Made by a program: the position numbers and the translations under genes. A model generated the notes under the pieces. That model saw only the letters and a list, made by a program, of their open reading frames with translations, searched no databases and had not been told where the DNA came from. 54,606 nt of DNA from Acidobacteriota bacterium (GTDB taxonomy: Bacteria > Acidobacteriota > Blastocatellia > Pyrinomonadales > Pyrinomonadaceae). Location of the stretch: positions 1-54,606 of the forward strand of contig QHXQ01000066.1 of assembly GCA_003223935.1 (NCBI GenBank), written 5' to 3'. Shown here piece by piece: positions 23,790 to 32,869 of this stretch (positions within the stretch are counted from its first letter, which is position 1; each line of letters starts with the position of its first letter).

Positions 23790-24848
23790 TTAGACGGCGA
23801 TGAGCAGGTTGCTGCTGAACCGTCGGGCTGTGTCCGTCCACGTCTGCGTGCGCGCAAAATCGGTACGCGCCGCCAACTCGTCGAGTTCAATTAGATCGTA
23901 CTTGTAAGAGTTCTCCGTGTGCATGCGCTCGCCGGCCGCGAAAGCGATTTCGAGATCGAGCGCGGGCAGGTGGACAACTTGCGCGCGTCGGCTTTCGAGA
24001 TAGAGTTCGATGCGCCCGTGCACTTCGTTATAAAGAGCGACGTGACGGAAGGCGCGCGGCTTGAAGTCGGCGGCGAACTCGCGGTTGAGGCGCGTGAGCA
24101 GGTTGAGATTGAAAGCGGCCGTGACGCCGAGCGCGTCGTCGTAAGCGGCGACGAGACGCGCCGGGTCTTTCTTCAAGTCTGCGCCGAGCAGGAGCGCATC
24201 ATTTGTGCGCAAGACGGCGCGCAGACGACGCAGGAATGTTTCGGCTTCAGCGCGGTCGAAGTTGCCGATATTCGAGCCGAGAAAGAGCGCAAGCGTGTGG
24301 TTGCGCGTGGCAGCATTCGACAGATTACTCTCTGCTTCAGTTACGCGCTCGTGTTCCGCTTCAGCGCGCAGACGTGCGAGCGCGGTGTCGTAGTCGCTGG
24401 CGTAAGCCTCGATGCGCAAAGACGGATATGATTGCAGAAGCACGCGGGCGCTCGTCTCAAGCGCGGCGGCTGAGATGTCAATCGGGCGATAGAGCAGTTG
24501 CGGCTGGCGCTTGCAGATCGCTTCGATGAGGTGGCGCGTCTTCGTGGCGCTGCCGCTGCCGAGTTCGAGCAGCGCGAGTTGAGCAGAACCGACAGCGGCG
24601 ATGATCTCGCCTGCATGGCGCGTGAGGATTTCGTGTTCGGCGCGCGTCAGGTAATACTCAGGCAGCAGACAGATCGCGTCGAAGAGGAGCGAGCCGAGTT
24701 CGTCGTAAAAGTATTTGGGGAAGAGTTGTTTGGGTTGCGTCGAGAGGCCGCGGCGCACATCTGCGGCGAAGAGGGCGCGGGCGTCGCCGGTCAAGAGTTG
24801 ATGCAGGCGCAGACGTTCGGCGGTCGGATCGGGGGCGGTGTCCAGCAT
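23790..24848 (-). CDS. egtD: L-histidine N-alpha-methyltransferase
   Basis: The 352-residue SAM enzyme trimethylates histidine to hercynine, the first step of ergothioneine synthesis. Family marks are LFPKYFYDELGSLLFDAI, LPEYYLTRAEHEIL, the SAM loop LLELGSGSATKTRHLIEA, YRPIDISAAAL, LFLGSNIGNF and DLKKDPARLVAAYDD. The length is normal. It is the first gene of the minus-strand operon egtD-egtA-ATPase-permease and faces egtB across 177 bases. Cytoplasmic. Confidence 0.95.
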   Translation of the reverse strand: MLDTAPDPTAERLRLHQLLTGDARALFAADVRRGLSTQPKQLFPKYFYDELGSLLFDAICLLPEYYLTRAEHEILTRHAGEIIAAVGSAQLALLELGSGSATKTRHLIEAICKRQPQLLYRPIDISAAALETSARVLLQSYPSLRIEAYASDYDTALARLRAEAEHERVTEAESNLSNAATRNHTLALFLGSNIGNFDRAEAETFLRRLRAVLRTNDALLLGADLKKDPARLVAAYDDALGVTAAFNLNLLTRLNREFAADFKPRAFRHVALYNEVHGRIELYLESRRAQVVHLPALDLEIAFAAGERMHTENSYKYDLIELDELAARTDFARTQTWTDTARRFSSNLLIAV

Positions 24849-25025
24849 GCGTGTGTGTATCTCTCTTTCGGCTCTTTATTAGTCGGAGAGAGGCCGCGAG
24901 AACTTACAGTCTATTCGTCCCTTGCTCGCCTCTGCGCGCCTGCTATCATAGCCCAGCAACGCTAGCATAAGCCACGCGCGGCAAGGTTAATTATTCGCGC
25001 TCGAAGACGAGGAAATTTGCACCAC

Positions 25026-26366
25026 ATGACACACACGCAAGCCGGCGAGATCGCGGCCCAACTCGCGGCGGCGCGCGCCGACACGCTCGCGCTCTTCGAT
25101 CTTGCCCGCGAAGCTGAGCTGCACGAGAGTCCGGGCTTCGGCTTTCGCCCCATCATCTGGCATCTGGCGCACATCGGCGTGTTCGAGGCTTACTGGTTGC
25201 TGCAAAAACTCGCGGGTGAACCTGCGCCCGACGCGCGCTACGAACGCATCTTCGATCCCATTAGCACACCGCGCGAAGCGGCAAAAGATTTACCCACGCG
25301 CCGCGAGATGGAAAACTATCTGACGCGCGTGCGCAGTCGTGTGCTCAATCAGCTCGAGCGTTTGAATTTCAACACAGACGAGCCGCTCTTGCGCGCCGCA
25401 TACGTCTATCAACTCGTGCTCGAACACGAACGCCAACATCAAGAGACGCTCGCTTATCTGTTCCAACTGCTCGACCCGCAGAAGAAGCTGCGTCCACAGA
25501 CGACGCACACAACTGCACCGGACGTGGCCGCGCAAGCGACGCCGCAAGCAGTCTCTGCTCCGCCGCACGACATGATCGAAGTGCCGGCGGGTGAGTTCAC
25601 TCTGGGCGCGCAGTGGCCCGTGTTCGTCTATGACAATGAGTTGCCGGCGCACACGGTTCACGTGCCCGCGTTCAAGATTGATCGTTTGCTGACGACGAAC
25701 GAAGAGTTCGCGCACTTCGTCGCCGAAGGCGGCTACGAACGGCGCGAATGGTGGAGCGCAGAAGGTTGGACGTGGCGCGAGCGAGAGAATTGGACGTGCC
25801 CGCTCTATTGGACGCGCGACGGCGCAAAGAATAACGGCGGCGACTGGCGCGAGCGCACAATGTTTGATGAAGGCGCGTTGGCACTTGATCATCCGGTCGT
25901 CGGCATCAGTTGGTACGAGGCGGAGGCTTACGCGCGTTTCATGGGCAAGCGTCTGCCGACCGAAGCCGAATGGGAGAAGGCGGCGGCGTGGCATGCCGAC
26001 GAGAAAACGAAACGCATGTTCGCTTGGGGCGACGATGTGCCGGACGCGACGCGCTGCAATTTCGATTTTCATCTCTGGGGCACGACGCCCGTCGGCAGCT
26101 TCCCTGCGGGCGCAAGCGCCTACGGTTGTCTCGACATGATGGGCAACGTCTGGGAGTGGACGAGCGACGAGTTCACGGGCTTCCCAAACTTCAAAGCCTT
26201 CCCTTATCCCGAATACTCCGAAGTCTGGTTCGACGGCGACCACCGCGTCCTCAAAGGCGGCTCATGGGCCACGCGCGCTTCAATCCTGCGCACCTCCTTC
26301 CGCAACTTCTTCCGCCGCCACTTCCGCATCGCCTTCGCGGGGCTTCGTTGCGCTACGGACACCTAA
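25026..26366 (+). CDS. egtB: ergothioneine biosynthesis sulfoxide synthase
   Basis: The 446-residue non-haem iron enzyme couples hercynine to a cysteine thiol with O2. The N-terminal DinB-type domain (about 5-150) has IIWHLAHIGVFE and the LEHERQHQET iron-histidine motif. The C-terminal FGE-sulfatase domain (about 185-445) has the typical VVGISWYEAEAYA, RLPTEAEWEKAA, DMMGNVWEWTS and RHFRIAFAGLRCA. ATG 25026 is chosen; TTG 25017 is possible but sits only three bases from AGGA. It is divergent from egtD, so the intergenic 24849-25025 probably holds a shared control region. Confidence 0.95.
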   Translation: MTHTQAGEIAAQLAAARADTLALFDLAREAELHESPGFGFRPIIWHLAHIGVFEAYWLLQKLAGEPAPDARYERIFDPISTPREAAKDLPTRREMENYLTRVRSRVLNQLERLNFNTDEPLLRAAYVYQLVLEHERQHQETLAYLFQLLDPQKKLRPQTTHTTAPDVAAQATPQAVSAPPHDMIEVPAGEFTLGAQWPVFVYDNELPAHTVHVPAFKIDRLLTTNEEFAHFVAEGGYERREWWSAEGWTWRERENWTCPLYWTRDGAKNNGGDWRERTMFDEGALALDHPVVGISWYEAEAYARFMGKRLPTEAEWEKAAAWHADEKTKRMFAWGDDVPDATRCNFDFHLWGTTPVGSFPAGASAYGCLDMMGNVWEWTSDEFTGFPNFKAFPYPEYSEVWFDGDHRVLKGGSWATRASILRTSFRNFFRRHFRIAFAGLRCATDT

Positions 26367-26475
26367 ACATTAGAATTGACTTGATGTCAGCCTGAATCAT
26401 TAAATTCTATCAGGGAAGACCACGCTATTGGATGGTTGGGTCAAACGACTTGTTCGATGTAGTGTTATTTAATAA

Positions 26476-29016
26476 TCATTTCGTGTAAAGAGATTTTAAT
26501 GATGTGTTTATGTCTTGTTCCATCTTCGCAATTTGATTCTCTAGCTGTTTCTTGACAGCTAATTTGTCAGATATTTGCTCCATGTATGAATCAATCGAAG
26601 AAATATCGTTTCCTTCAGGCAAAGGAATCATAACCTCCGATAATTTATTCTCCCTGAAATCCGGTGCGCCTGCGCCTCTGCAAATTGCTATTAGCTGGTC
26701 TCGGACAAAATCAGTATTCAGCATCATCAACAGATATTCAGGGTTAACCTGTGGGCGTAAAGGCAAAAACCTATTGGTCATAATTAAGCTTTTGGTTTCT
26801 TCGCCAACTTTGATTACTTTTCTTCTTGACTCAAGAGAGTTCTTTGCATTGGGCAAAAGGATTAACTCCTCTCCGTTTAATTCATAGGTGGCACGGCTTG
26901 GTAGTGTGCCGATTTTATGTTCGGTATATGTAAATGTACCTTTTTCAGGATCAAAGTCCCGTACTTCAACGTAACGTAAAACCCTATCAGGCGTTTGGCG
27001 AAGAGCGGCGCGTGAAATTCTATTATTATAAACAGAAACTAACTCGGAAAGAGGGACTAAATTTGATTTTCCAGATGCTATCTTCTCCCGCAAACTTTGG
27101 GCCTTAGGATGGTAGTGCCAAGGGTTTAGATTATCTTCTTTCCTAAGTTGATTGATTGGAAAAAGGTTCTCCGTTTTTTGGTTTCTATAACCCTCAAGAA
27201 TCTTAGGGAAATCATTTTCCTCTATGTTATGCCCTAAAGTGTTATAGCCCACTTGCTCAGCCCAAGCTACGAACACATCATAATCTTTTCTTGGATTTGA
27301 AGTTTTTTTGATAAAAAGTAGGTCGCCAAGAATGCCGCAATCAGTATGATGAAAAGCTGTGCGCGGCAAGCCAACAACAGCAAGTATTTCGCAATTTTCG
27401 TAAATCAATTGGCGCAACCTGCGAAATGAGTAAGACTCGTTTTCAAAAATGCTTCGCGGCAAAACGATTCCGGCTCGCCCACCTTCAGCAAGTAAGTTAA
27501 TGATCTGCTCAACGAAAATGATCGCACGATTTACGCCCCTTGTGATTCCGGCTTCATTCTTTCCGGTTTCAAATTCATTCAAAATAGATTCATCTGTTTC
27601 AAATCCGGCAAAAGGAGGATTGGAAAGAATCAGCGTGAACTTGCCACTAAGATTTTTCAGTTTTGGGTGTTTGTGAATTTGGAGACCGTGCCATCTTTGT
27701 ATTCCAGACCATCCATCTCCGTGCATGATCATGTTCATGCGTGAAGCGCGAACCATACGCGGGCTTAAATCAGTTCCGAAGATGTTTTGATTTACGAAGT
27801 CCTGAATTATCTTTTCCATGCGATGCTGCGGAAGATTCTGCTGCTGAAGTCTGATTTGGCTTGCTACTTTTCGCAGAACATAAATAAGGAAGCCGCCGCT
27901 TCCGCACGAAGGGTCTAAAGTAATATCGTTACGACTTGGCTCTAACAAGTCCACCATAAACTCAACCATTTTTCGCGGCGTGAAATACTGCCCAAGTTCA
28001 CCGCGAAAGGTTGAGCCAACCATGTTCTCATAGACTGTTCCCTTAGCGTCTATCCCGATCAGAGAGTTGCCTGTAAAACTGAACCCTTGAAATGTCTCAA
28101 CGACTCTGCGAATAGATTTATTGCTAATCCAAAACTCATCATCGCCGGGGTCTGAAAAGAGTTCTTTATACTTGCTCGTCTCTTTGGCTTGCTTTAATAG
28201 ATTACGTATATGCTGTCCAGTAGCATCATCTGACTCGCCAGCCAAAACTGAAAACTCATAAACGTCTGGAATCTCCTGCTCATCATAAACTTTCACGAAA
28301 AACAGTTTCACCAATTCGTCAAAGGCTTTAGCAGGGTCAACGCCTTCGCTATGAATATGGTCATGGCAATACTTAACCAAGTCTCGGAGCTGTTTTTCAT
28401 CAGTAATGGGTGGGAGCAAATGAGATTTGGACAAGCGCTTAGCTAAAGGCTTAGAACCGACCCAAAAAGGAATATCGCTGATTGGAATACCGTCAATCGG
28501 ATGAGGCTGCGTTTCAAATGCTTCCCACTTTTCTGAATCTGTAAATAAGTGGTACTTCGATTGTAAAGCCCTTGAATAACTCGCCGCTTGCTTGGAGCCA
28601 TTAATCCCTTTGTATTCCCGACATTCGATTGTAACTAAAGCCGTTCCAGGTCTGCGCGATTCGTGCGAATACACTACGACATCCGCTTTTGTATCCCCTT
28701 CTACTTTTGCGACTTCTAAAGCTTTCCGCCCTAATCCGCCACACGAAACTTCAAGATCAATATGCTCAGGCGGATACTGATATTCAAATATAAGTTTGCA
28801 AACTGTCCAATAATGAACAATCGCTTCATTAGGCTTATTAGACCAAGCGGTAAAAAGACTATTCATCAATCGCTTGCCTAGCTTGCACGGCTCTGCTGGA
28901 TAGTATTCGCGCAGTATTGGTGAAAGTTGTTTGCAGACAGATTCATATTGTTCCAGTGAATAACCTTTAAGAATCTCTTGGACAACAGCTTTATGAGCAG
29001 CAGATATAACTATCAT
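26476..29016 (-). CDS. single-chain restriction-modification enzyme (type IIG-like: nuclease-methylase-specificity)
   Basis: The 846-residue protein has three parts. Residues about 60-140 resemble the HsdR-N / PD-(D/E)XK nuclease fold: D112 in KADVVVY and E131 in TIECREYK. Residues about 300-600 are an HsdM-type N6-adenine methylase: GQYFTPRKMVEFMV, motif I DPSCGSGGF (near 365-373) and motif IV SNPPF (near 465). Residues about 645-846 are an HsdS-like target-recognition half with a terminal helix (LENQIAKMEQDIN). Together they suggest a stand-alone enzyme that methylates and perhaps cuts an unknown site. The usual nuclease lysine after E131 is Arg133; E134-Y-K136 is an alternative. The gene is strikingly AT-rich with different codon use, a sign of transfer. 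Confidence 0.85.
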   Translation of the reverse strand: MIVISAAHKAVVQEILKGYSLEQYESVCKQLSPILREYYPAEPCKLGKRLMNSLFTAWSNKPNEAIVHYWTVCKLIFEYQYPPEHIDLEVSCGGLGRKALEVAKVEGDTKADVVVYSHESRRPGTALVTIECREYKGINGSKQAASYSRALQSKYHLFTDSEKWEAFETQPHPIDGIPISDIPFWVGSKPLAKRLSKSHLLPPITDEKQLRDLVKYCHDHIHSEGVDPAKAFDELVKLFFVKVYDEQEIPDVYEFSVLAGESDDATGQHIRNLLKQAKETSKYKELFSDPGDDEFWISNKSIRRVVETFQGFSFTGNSLIGIDAKGTVYENMVGSTFRGELGQYFTPRKMVEFMVDLLEPSRNDITLDPSCGSGGFLIYVLRKVASQIRLQQQNLPQHRMEKIIQDFVNQNIFGTDLSPRMVRASRMNMIMHGDGWSGIQRWHGLQIHKHPKLKNLSGKFTLILSNPPFAGFETDESILNEFETGKNEAGITRGVNRAIIFVEQIINLLAEGGRAGIVLPRSIFENESYSFRRLRQLIYENCEILAVVGLPRTAFHHTDCGILGDLLFIKKTSNPRKDYDVFVAWAEQVGYNTLGHNIEENDFPKILEGYRNQKTENLFPINQLRKEDNLNPWHYHPKAQSLREKIASGKSNLVPLSELVSVYNNRISRAALRQTPDRVLRYVEVRDFDPEKGTFTYTEHKIGTLPSRATYELNGEELILLPNAKNSLESRRKVIKVGEETKSLIMTNRFLPLRPQVNPEYLLMMLNTDFVRDQLIAICRGAGAPDFRENKLSEVMIPLPEGNDISSIDSYMEQISDKLAVKKQLENQIAKMEQDINTSLKSLYTK

Positions 29017-29272
29017 TTCTCTTAAAGAATCAAATCAAAGCAAGTTTATCAGAGCAGCCATAAGATAACTGTTTTATACCAAATGGCAAAGGCTCAATTA
29101 TCAGGCGGCATCAGTAATACATTTTGACTCCGCAAGGAAGCAAACTATGTACTCTGACTATGCTAAGATTGAATCTAACGAAAGAATAATTCAACACAGA
29201 GACACAAAAAAGGTGCAAAGAAGAGTTGAGCGAATTTCAAAAGTTGATTCGAGCAAATTAAGTCGTTGAAGA

Positions 29273-30325
29273 TCAGATCACGCCTGCTTCTTTGAGTTCC
29301 AATGTCTGCTCGTCCGCGTTGAGCGTCGCTTGCACGCCGAGCGGGAGCGTGAGTTGGTCGGCAGTGTGGCCGATGGTAAGGCCGGTGAAGGTTGGGACGC
29401 GCGCCTGCCCGAGGATGTTGTCGAGGACTTCGCCGAGCGATGAGTCCCATGCGAATGAGGGTTGATAGTCGCGCGGGCCGCAGTCGCTGCACTCGCCGAA
29501 GACGATGGCGGCGGCCTCATTGAGTTTGCCCGCGAGCCGCAGTTGCGTGAGCATGCGATCAATGCGGTAGGGTTCTTCGCCTGTGTCTTCGAGGAAGAGG
29601 ACGCGCCCGCGCGTCTCGATCTCGTAGGGCGTGCCCATCAGCGCGGTGACAAGCGAGAGGTTGCCGCCGACTAACTGTCCGCTCGCTGTGCCCGGCCGGA
29701 TCGTGCGCAGAGGGTGTGCGGGTCTGAGTTGATTGTGTTCGGGCGGGTTGGTTAGCTTGCCCGCAGATTTGGTGCTGAAGAGGGCCGCGCGAAAACTCTG
29801 CTGCGTGTAGTCTGTGAAAGATGAGAGCACGATGGGGCCGTGGAAGGTGACGAGACCGGCGTGCCGATTGATGGCGAGGTGCATGGCCGTGATGTCGCTG
29901 TAGCCGACGAAGACTTTCGGATTGCGGCGGATCAGATCGTAGTCAATCCGATCAAGCAACTGCATCGAGCCATAGCCGCCGCGTATGCAGAAGACGGCCT
30001 GCACCTCCGGGTCGCGAAACATCGCGTGCAGATCGTCCAGCCGTTCATTGATTGAACGGCTCACGTAGCCTGAGCCATGCGCGACATAACGCCCAAGCTT
30101 CATGCGCAGGCCGAAGAACTTGAGCGTCGGTTCGACGAGCGCAAGCCGATCAGGATCAGGCACGGCCGTGCCCGGCGCGATAACGCCGACCGTGTCGCCT
30201 GCGCGCAGAGCCTTCGGTTTGATCAGTTGGCGCGCGTTCGTCTGTGCTGCGCTCGGTTGTTGTGGCGCAAGCGACAACGCGAGCGCCGACGCACCTGAGG
30301 CCAGCAAAAAGTTTCGACGCTTCAT
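29273..30325 (-). CDS. LD-carboxypeptidase (peptidase S66)
   Basis: The 350-residue exported serine peptidase is of the LdcA/MccF family. The N-terminus MKRRNFLLASGASALALSLA is a likely Tat-type leader (twin arginine). Catalytic residues are seen as S120 (IRGGYGSMQLL), E246 (VLFLEDTGEEPYRIDRML) and H320 (LTIGHTADQLTLPLG). It should trim the terminal D-alanine of muropeptide tetrapeptides during cell-wall recycling; a MccF-like detoxifying role is possible. ATG 30325 follows GGGAAGAAGG. Upstream codons open to 30955 are out-of-frame shadow of mscL. It starts 26 bases after mscL and may share its transcript. Confidence 0.9.
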   Translation of the reverse strand: MKRRNFLLASGASALALSLAPQQPSAAQTNARQLIKPKALRAGDTVGVIAPGTAVPDPDRLALVEPTLKFFGLRMKLGRYVAHGSGYVSRSINERLDDLHAMFRDPEVQAVFCIRGGYGSMQLLDRIDYDLIRRNPKVFVGYSDITAMHLAINRHAGLVTFHGPIVLSSFTDYTQQSFRAALFSTKSAGKLTNPPEHNQLRPAHPLRTIRPGTASGQLVGGNLSLVTALMGTPYEIETRGRVLFLEDTGEEPYRIDRMLTQLRLAGKLNEAAAIVFGECSDCGPRDYQPSFAWDSSLGEVLDNILGQARVPTFTGLTIGHTADQLTLPLGVQATLNADEQTLELKEAGVI

Positions 30326-30351
30326 CCTTCTTCCCTTCTGTGCGAATCGTT

Positions 30352-30801
30352 TCAAGCCGCCTGCAAGTCCGCGCAGCAGGCCGCGCAGCGCGTGGCTTTG
30401 AGCGGGATGGTCGTCAGACAATGCGGGCAGTCTTTCGTCGTCGGGCCTTCGTCGGTCGCCTGTTTGCTCTTCATGCGATTGAAGGCGCGCACGACAAGGA
30501 AGACAACGAAGGCGACGATGAGAAAGTTGATCACGTCGTTTAAGAATTGGCCGTAGGCGATGATGGGGATGCCTTTCGTCTTCGCGTCGGCGAGCGACGC
30601 GGGTGTGCCCTTCGACGTGTCGAGCACGTAGAACAGGCTGGCGAAATCCACCTTGCCCAAGACGAGACCGATGGGCGGCATGACGATGCCTTCGACGAGC
30701 GTCGTGATGATCTTGCCGAACGCTGCGCCGATGATCACGGCCACGGCCAGATCGATCACATTGCCGCGCTTGATAAACTCTCTGAACTCTTTGAACATCA
30801 T
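30352..30801 (-). CDS. mscL: large-conductance mechanosensitive channel with zinc-ribbon tail
   Basis: The 149-residue inner-membrane channel opens under osmotic downshock. The N-terminal FREFIKRGNVIDLAVAVIIG is the MscL signature; helices lie at about 15-42 and 86-108. The C-terminus carries CPHC (125-128) and CAAC (139-142) with an IPLKATRC linker, a zinc-ribbon absent from the E. coli protein. GGAGTG lies before the tandem ATG-ATG (30801 or 30798). It is divergent from the MscS-type channel gene, so two turgor valves share one intergenic region. Confidence 0.95.
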   Translation of the reverse strand: MMFKEFREFIKRGNVIDLAVAVIIGAAFGKIITTLVEGIVMPPIGLVLGKVDFASLFYVLDTSKGTPASLADAKTKGIPIIAYGQFLNDVINFLIVAFVVFLVVRAFNRMKSKQATDEGPTTKDCPHCLTTIPLKATRCAACCADLQAA

Positions 30802-30914
30802 TCACACTCCAAAACTGTCTCGAACGCGGGCGGCGAGGCGCGCTCGGCTCGGACTGATTGAAAAGGCGCAGTGGTTCTAAGGCAAAGGGTGCGCGCGAGT
30901 CAATGATTATTTGG

Positions 30915-30949
30915 CGCGGGGTCAGACGGGCGCGACTTGTGGTATAAAA
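30915..30949 (+). promoter_or_regulatory. putative promoter of the MscS-type gene
   Basis: TATAAA at 30944-30949 is a good -10 box. It lies on top of the earliest possible start codon of the downstream frame (TTG 30937), which argues that translation really begins later, at GTG 31033. No convincing -35 box is seen. Confidence 0.4.
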
Positions 30950-31032
30950 AGGCAAACAAACAGTTCCCCCAAATCAAGCGCGACCAAGTTTCAGACACTC
31001 GTCTGCGCGGCAGGCGAAAGGGAGCAACGAAC

Positions 31033-32142
31033 GTGGCGACGGAGGAGCAGCAAGCGGAGCGCACGGAGGAGCAAGCGGGCGAGCGGGCCCACGTCAAGGC
31101 TGAGGTCGAGCACCTCAAGCAACGGGCCGATGTTAAGCGCGCGCTCAAACAGACGACCGGGCACAAAGAGGAATCGAAGCCGAAGGTCGCGCCGCGCCAA
31201 AAAGTCTTCATCAGCACATACGCGCTGCTGCTCGCCGGTCTCGGCGTACTCTACTACCTCTTCGGTCTCGCCTACTTCGGCTTGAGCGCGACCGTGCATG
31301 CTTACCTGCAACGCTACACGCGCGGCGCGATCTGCGTCGCCGTCGTGCTCATCATCGAGCAACTCGTCAACGCATATTTCATCAGCCGGCTCGACGACAT
31401 CGTCTCGCGCTACAACTTGGGGCGCGTCCTGCGCCTGCTCGTCGGCCTAATCATCGTCTTCATTATCTTCGCCACTATCTTCATCAACTGGTACACGGCC
31501 ATCGTCTCGGTCGGTCTGCTCTCGCTCATTCTCGGTTTCGCTTTGCAGACGCCGATCACGAGTTTCATCGGCTGGGTCTATATCCTCGTGCGCGCGCCTT
31601 ATCGCGTGGGCGACCGCATCAGTGTGGGCGGCGCAACCGGCGACGTGATTGATGTGGATTATCTGGACACGACGCTGTGGGAGTTTGGCGGGCCGTATCT
31701 TTCGACCGATCATCCGTCGGGGCGCATCATCAAGTTTCCCAACTCGAACATCCTCTCGACGGCTGTCTATAACTATTCTTGGCCGCTCTTCCCTTACATC
31801 TGGAACGAGATCAAGTTCAACATCGCTTACGAGAGCGATCTGGAGTTCGTCGCACAGACGATGCGCGAGGCGGCCGAAGAGGAGATCGGCGAAGCGATGA
31901 TGGCGCGCGTCAAGACCTTCCGCGAGTTGCTGGCGCAGACGCCGGTGGACGAACTTGAAGTGCAGGAGCGCCCGGCCGTCTTCTTCCGCGTCAGCGAGAA
32001 CACTTGGCTCGAAGCTGTCCTGCGTTACGTCGTGCCGCCGCGCGAGGCGGGGCGGATCAAAACACGTCTGCTCAAAAAATTGCTCGCGCGTATGAACGCC
32101 GCGCCCGACCGCGTCATGTTCCCCAAGAGCAACGCGCGTTGA
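31033..32142 (+). CDS. MscS family mechanosensitive ion channel
   Basis: The 369-residue protein has an N-terminal charged coiled-coil region (about 1-60, rich in Glu, Gln, Lys, Arg), four hydrophobic helices between about 65 and 185, and the MscS pore region with VSVGLLSLILGFALQTPITSFIGWVYIL and the beta domain PYRVGDRISVGGATGDV. It should be a small-conductance tension-gated channel. The start GTG 31033 is preferred because AAAGGGAG lies nine bases upstream and the TATAAA box lies over the longer start. The extended acidic/basic N-terminus is not usual for MscS. Confidence 0.88.
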   Translation: MATEEQQAERTEEQAGERAHVKAEVEHLKQRADVKRALKQTTGHKEESKPKVAPRQKVFISTYALLLAGLGVLYYLFGLAYFGLSATVHAYLQRYTRGAICVAVVLIIEQLVNAYFISRLDDIVSRYNLGRVLRLLVGLIIVFIIFATIFINWYTAIVSVGLLSLILGFALQTPITSFIGWVYILVRAPYRVGDRISVGGATGDVIDVDYLDTTLWEFGGPYLSTDHPSGRIIKFPNSNILSTAVYNYSWPLFPYIWNEIKFNIAYESDLEFVAQTMREAAEEEIGEAMMARVKTFRELLAQTPVDELEVQERPAVFFRVSENTWLEAVLRYVVPPREAGRIKTRLLKKLLARMNAAPDRVMFPKSNAR

Positions 32143-32147
32143 CGCGC

Positions 32148-32411
32148 TCATTGCAAATAGGCTTTGCACTCGTAGCACCAAGTGAACGAACCCGTAGAGA
32201 GCGGCAGCGAACGGATGATGGGATGGCCGCTCGCCTGCGCGTGCGCGGTTGCATGCCCGCGCGTCGAGTCGCAGCAGCCGACGTGGCCGCAAGTTAAGCA
32301 GACGCGCGTCGGCGCAGGCGCAGCGCATTCGGCGCAGGCAGAATTTGCGGGCGCGGGCGCGTCGGACACAGTTGAGATATGCGGACAATCAGCGCGCGGA
32401 ATCGTAGCCAT
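32148..32411 (-). CDS. UBP-type zinc finger protein
   Basis: The 87-residue protein is built around Cys and His pairs: CPHI, CAEC, VCLTCGHVGCCDS, HATAHAQASGHPI and WCYECKAYL. This is the UBP (ZnF_UBP, PF02148) pattern, which in eukaryotes binds the free C-terminus of ubiquitin. In bacteria the ligand is unknown. ATG 32411 follows GAGGTG at seven bases; the earlier in-frame start at 32447 lacks a site. Its 3' end meets the MscS-type gene tail to tail with five bases between. Confidence 0.88.
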   Translation of the reverse strand: MATIPRADCPHISTVSDAPAPANSACAECAAPAPTRVCLTCGHVGCCDSTRGHATAHAQASGHPIIRSLPLSTGSFTWCYECKAYLQ

Positions 32412-32589
32412 CTTTTTGCACCTCGATTGAAGATAATTTGCTGGCAAGATAACGCCGCGCGGCTCAGTGCGACAAGCGGCGCGCGTTACATGCGCGTTAA
32501 GCGGCCTGTGCTGCCTGTTTGGCCGCGCTCGCGCTCATCCGTTAAACTCACAGCACGTTTGACCCCAAAAAACTTGCGGACGGCGTTTG

Positions 32590-32823
32590 ATGAGCGAACT
32601 CGATGAAGCCCGTTGGTCTGTACTGAGCGAGCGTGGGTGTGAAGCGGCGCACTTGTCTTATGCGGCTGCCGCGCAACTCGTCGCGCAGTTGACCCGTGAA
32701 CCTGTCTTCGGTCTCTGCATCATCACAGACGAAGCGGCCACGCGCCTCAACGGCACGCCGAGCACGCCGGCCCAAAAGCCCGGCAAGCGCCGCGCGCCGC
32801 GCCGCAAGAAGAGTAAGCAGTAA
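32590..32823 (+). CDS. small protein with basic tail, unknown function
   Basis: This 77-residue cytoplasmic protein has a compact alpha/beta part (EARWSVLSERGCEAAHLSYA, AAQLVAQLTREPVFGLCIIT) and a C-terminal tail of Lys, Arg and Pro (KPGKRRAPRRKKSKQ) that could bind nucleic acid. I do not recognise the family. The start ATG 32590 is directly preceded by an in-frame TTG. A solitary tandem heptamer (ACTGCTC twice, 32842-32858) follows the stop and resembles half of the palindromes seen elsewhere. Confidence 0.65.
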   Translation: MSELDEARWSVLSERGCEAAHLSYAAAAQLVAQLTREPVFGLCIITDEAATRLNGTPSTPAQKPGKRRAPRRKKSKQ

Positions 32824-32869
32824 AGGCAAGCTGTTTTTTGAACTGCTCACTGCTCACTAAAAAAAACTC

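Noticed and set aside
30325..30955. Extension of the LD-carboxypeptidase frame across mscL
   Set aside because: The translated part is Arg/His-rich antiphase reading of mscL; a Tat-like leader with a ribosome site starts at 30325.
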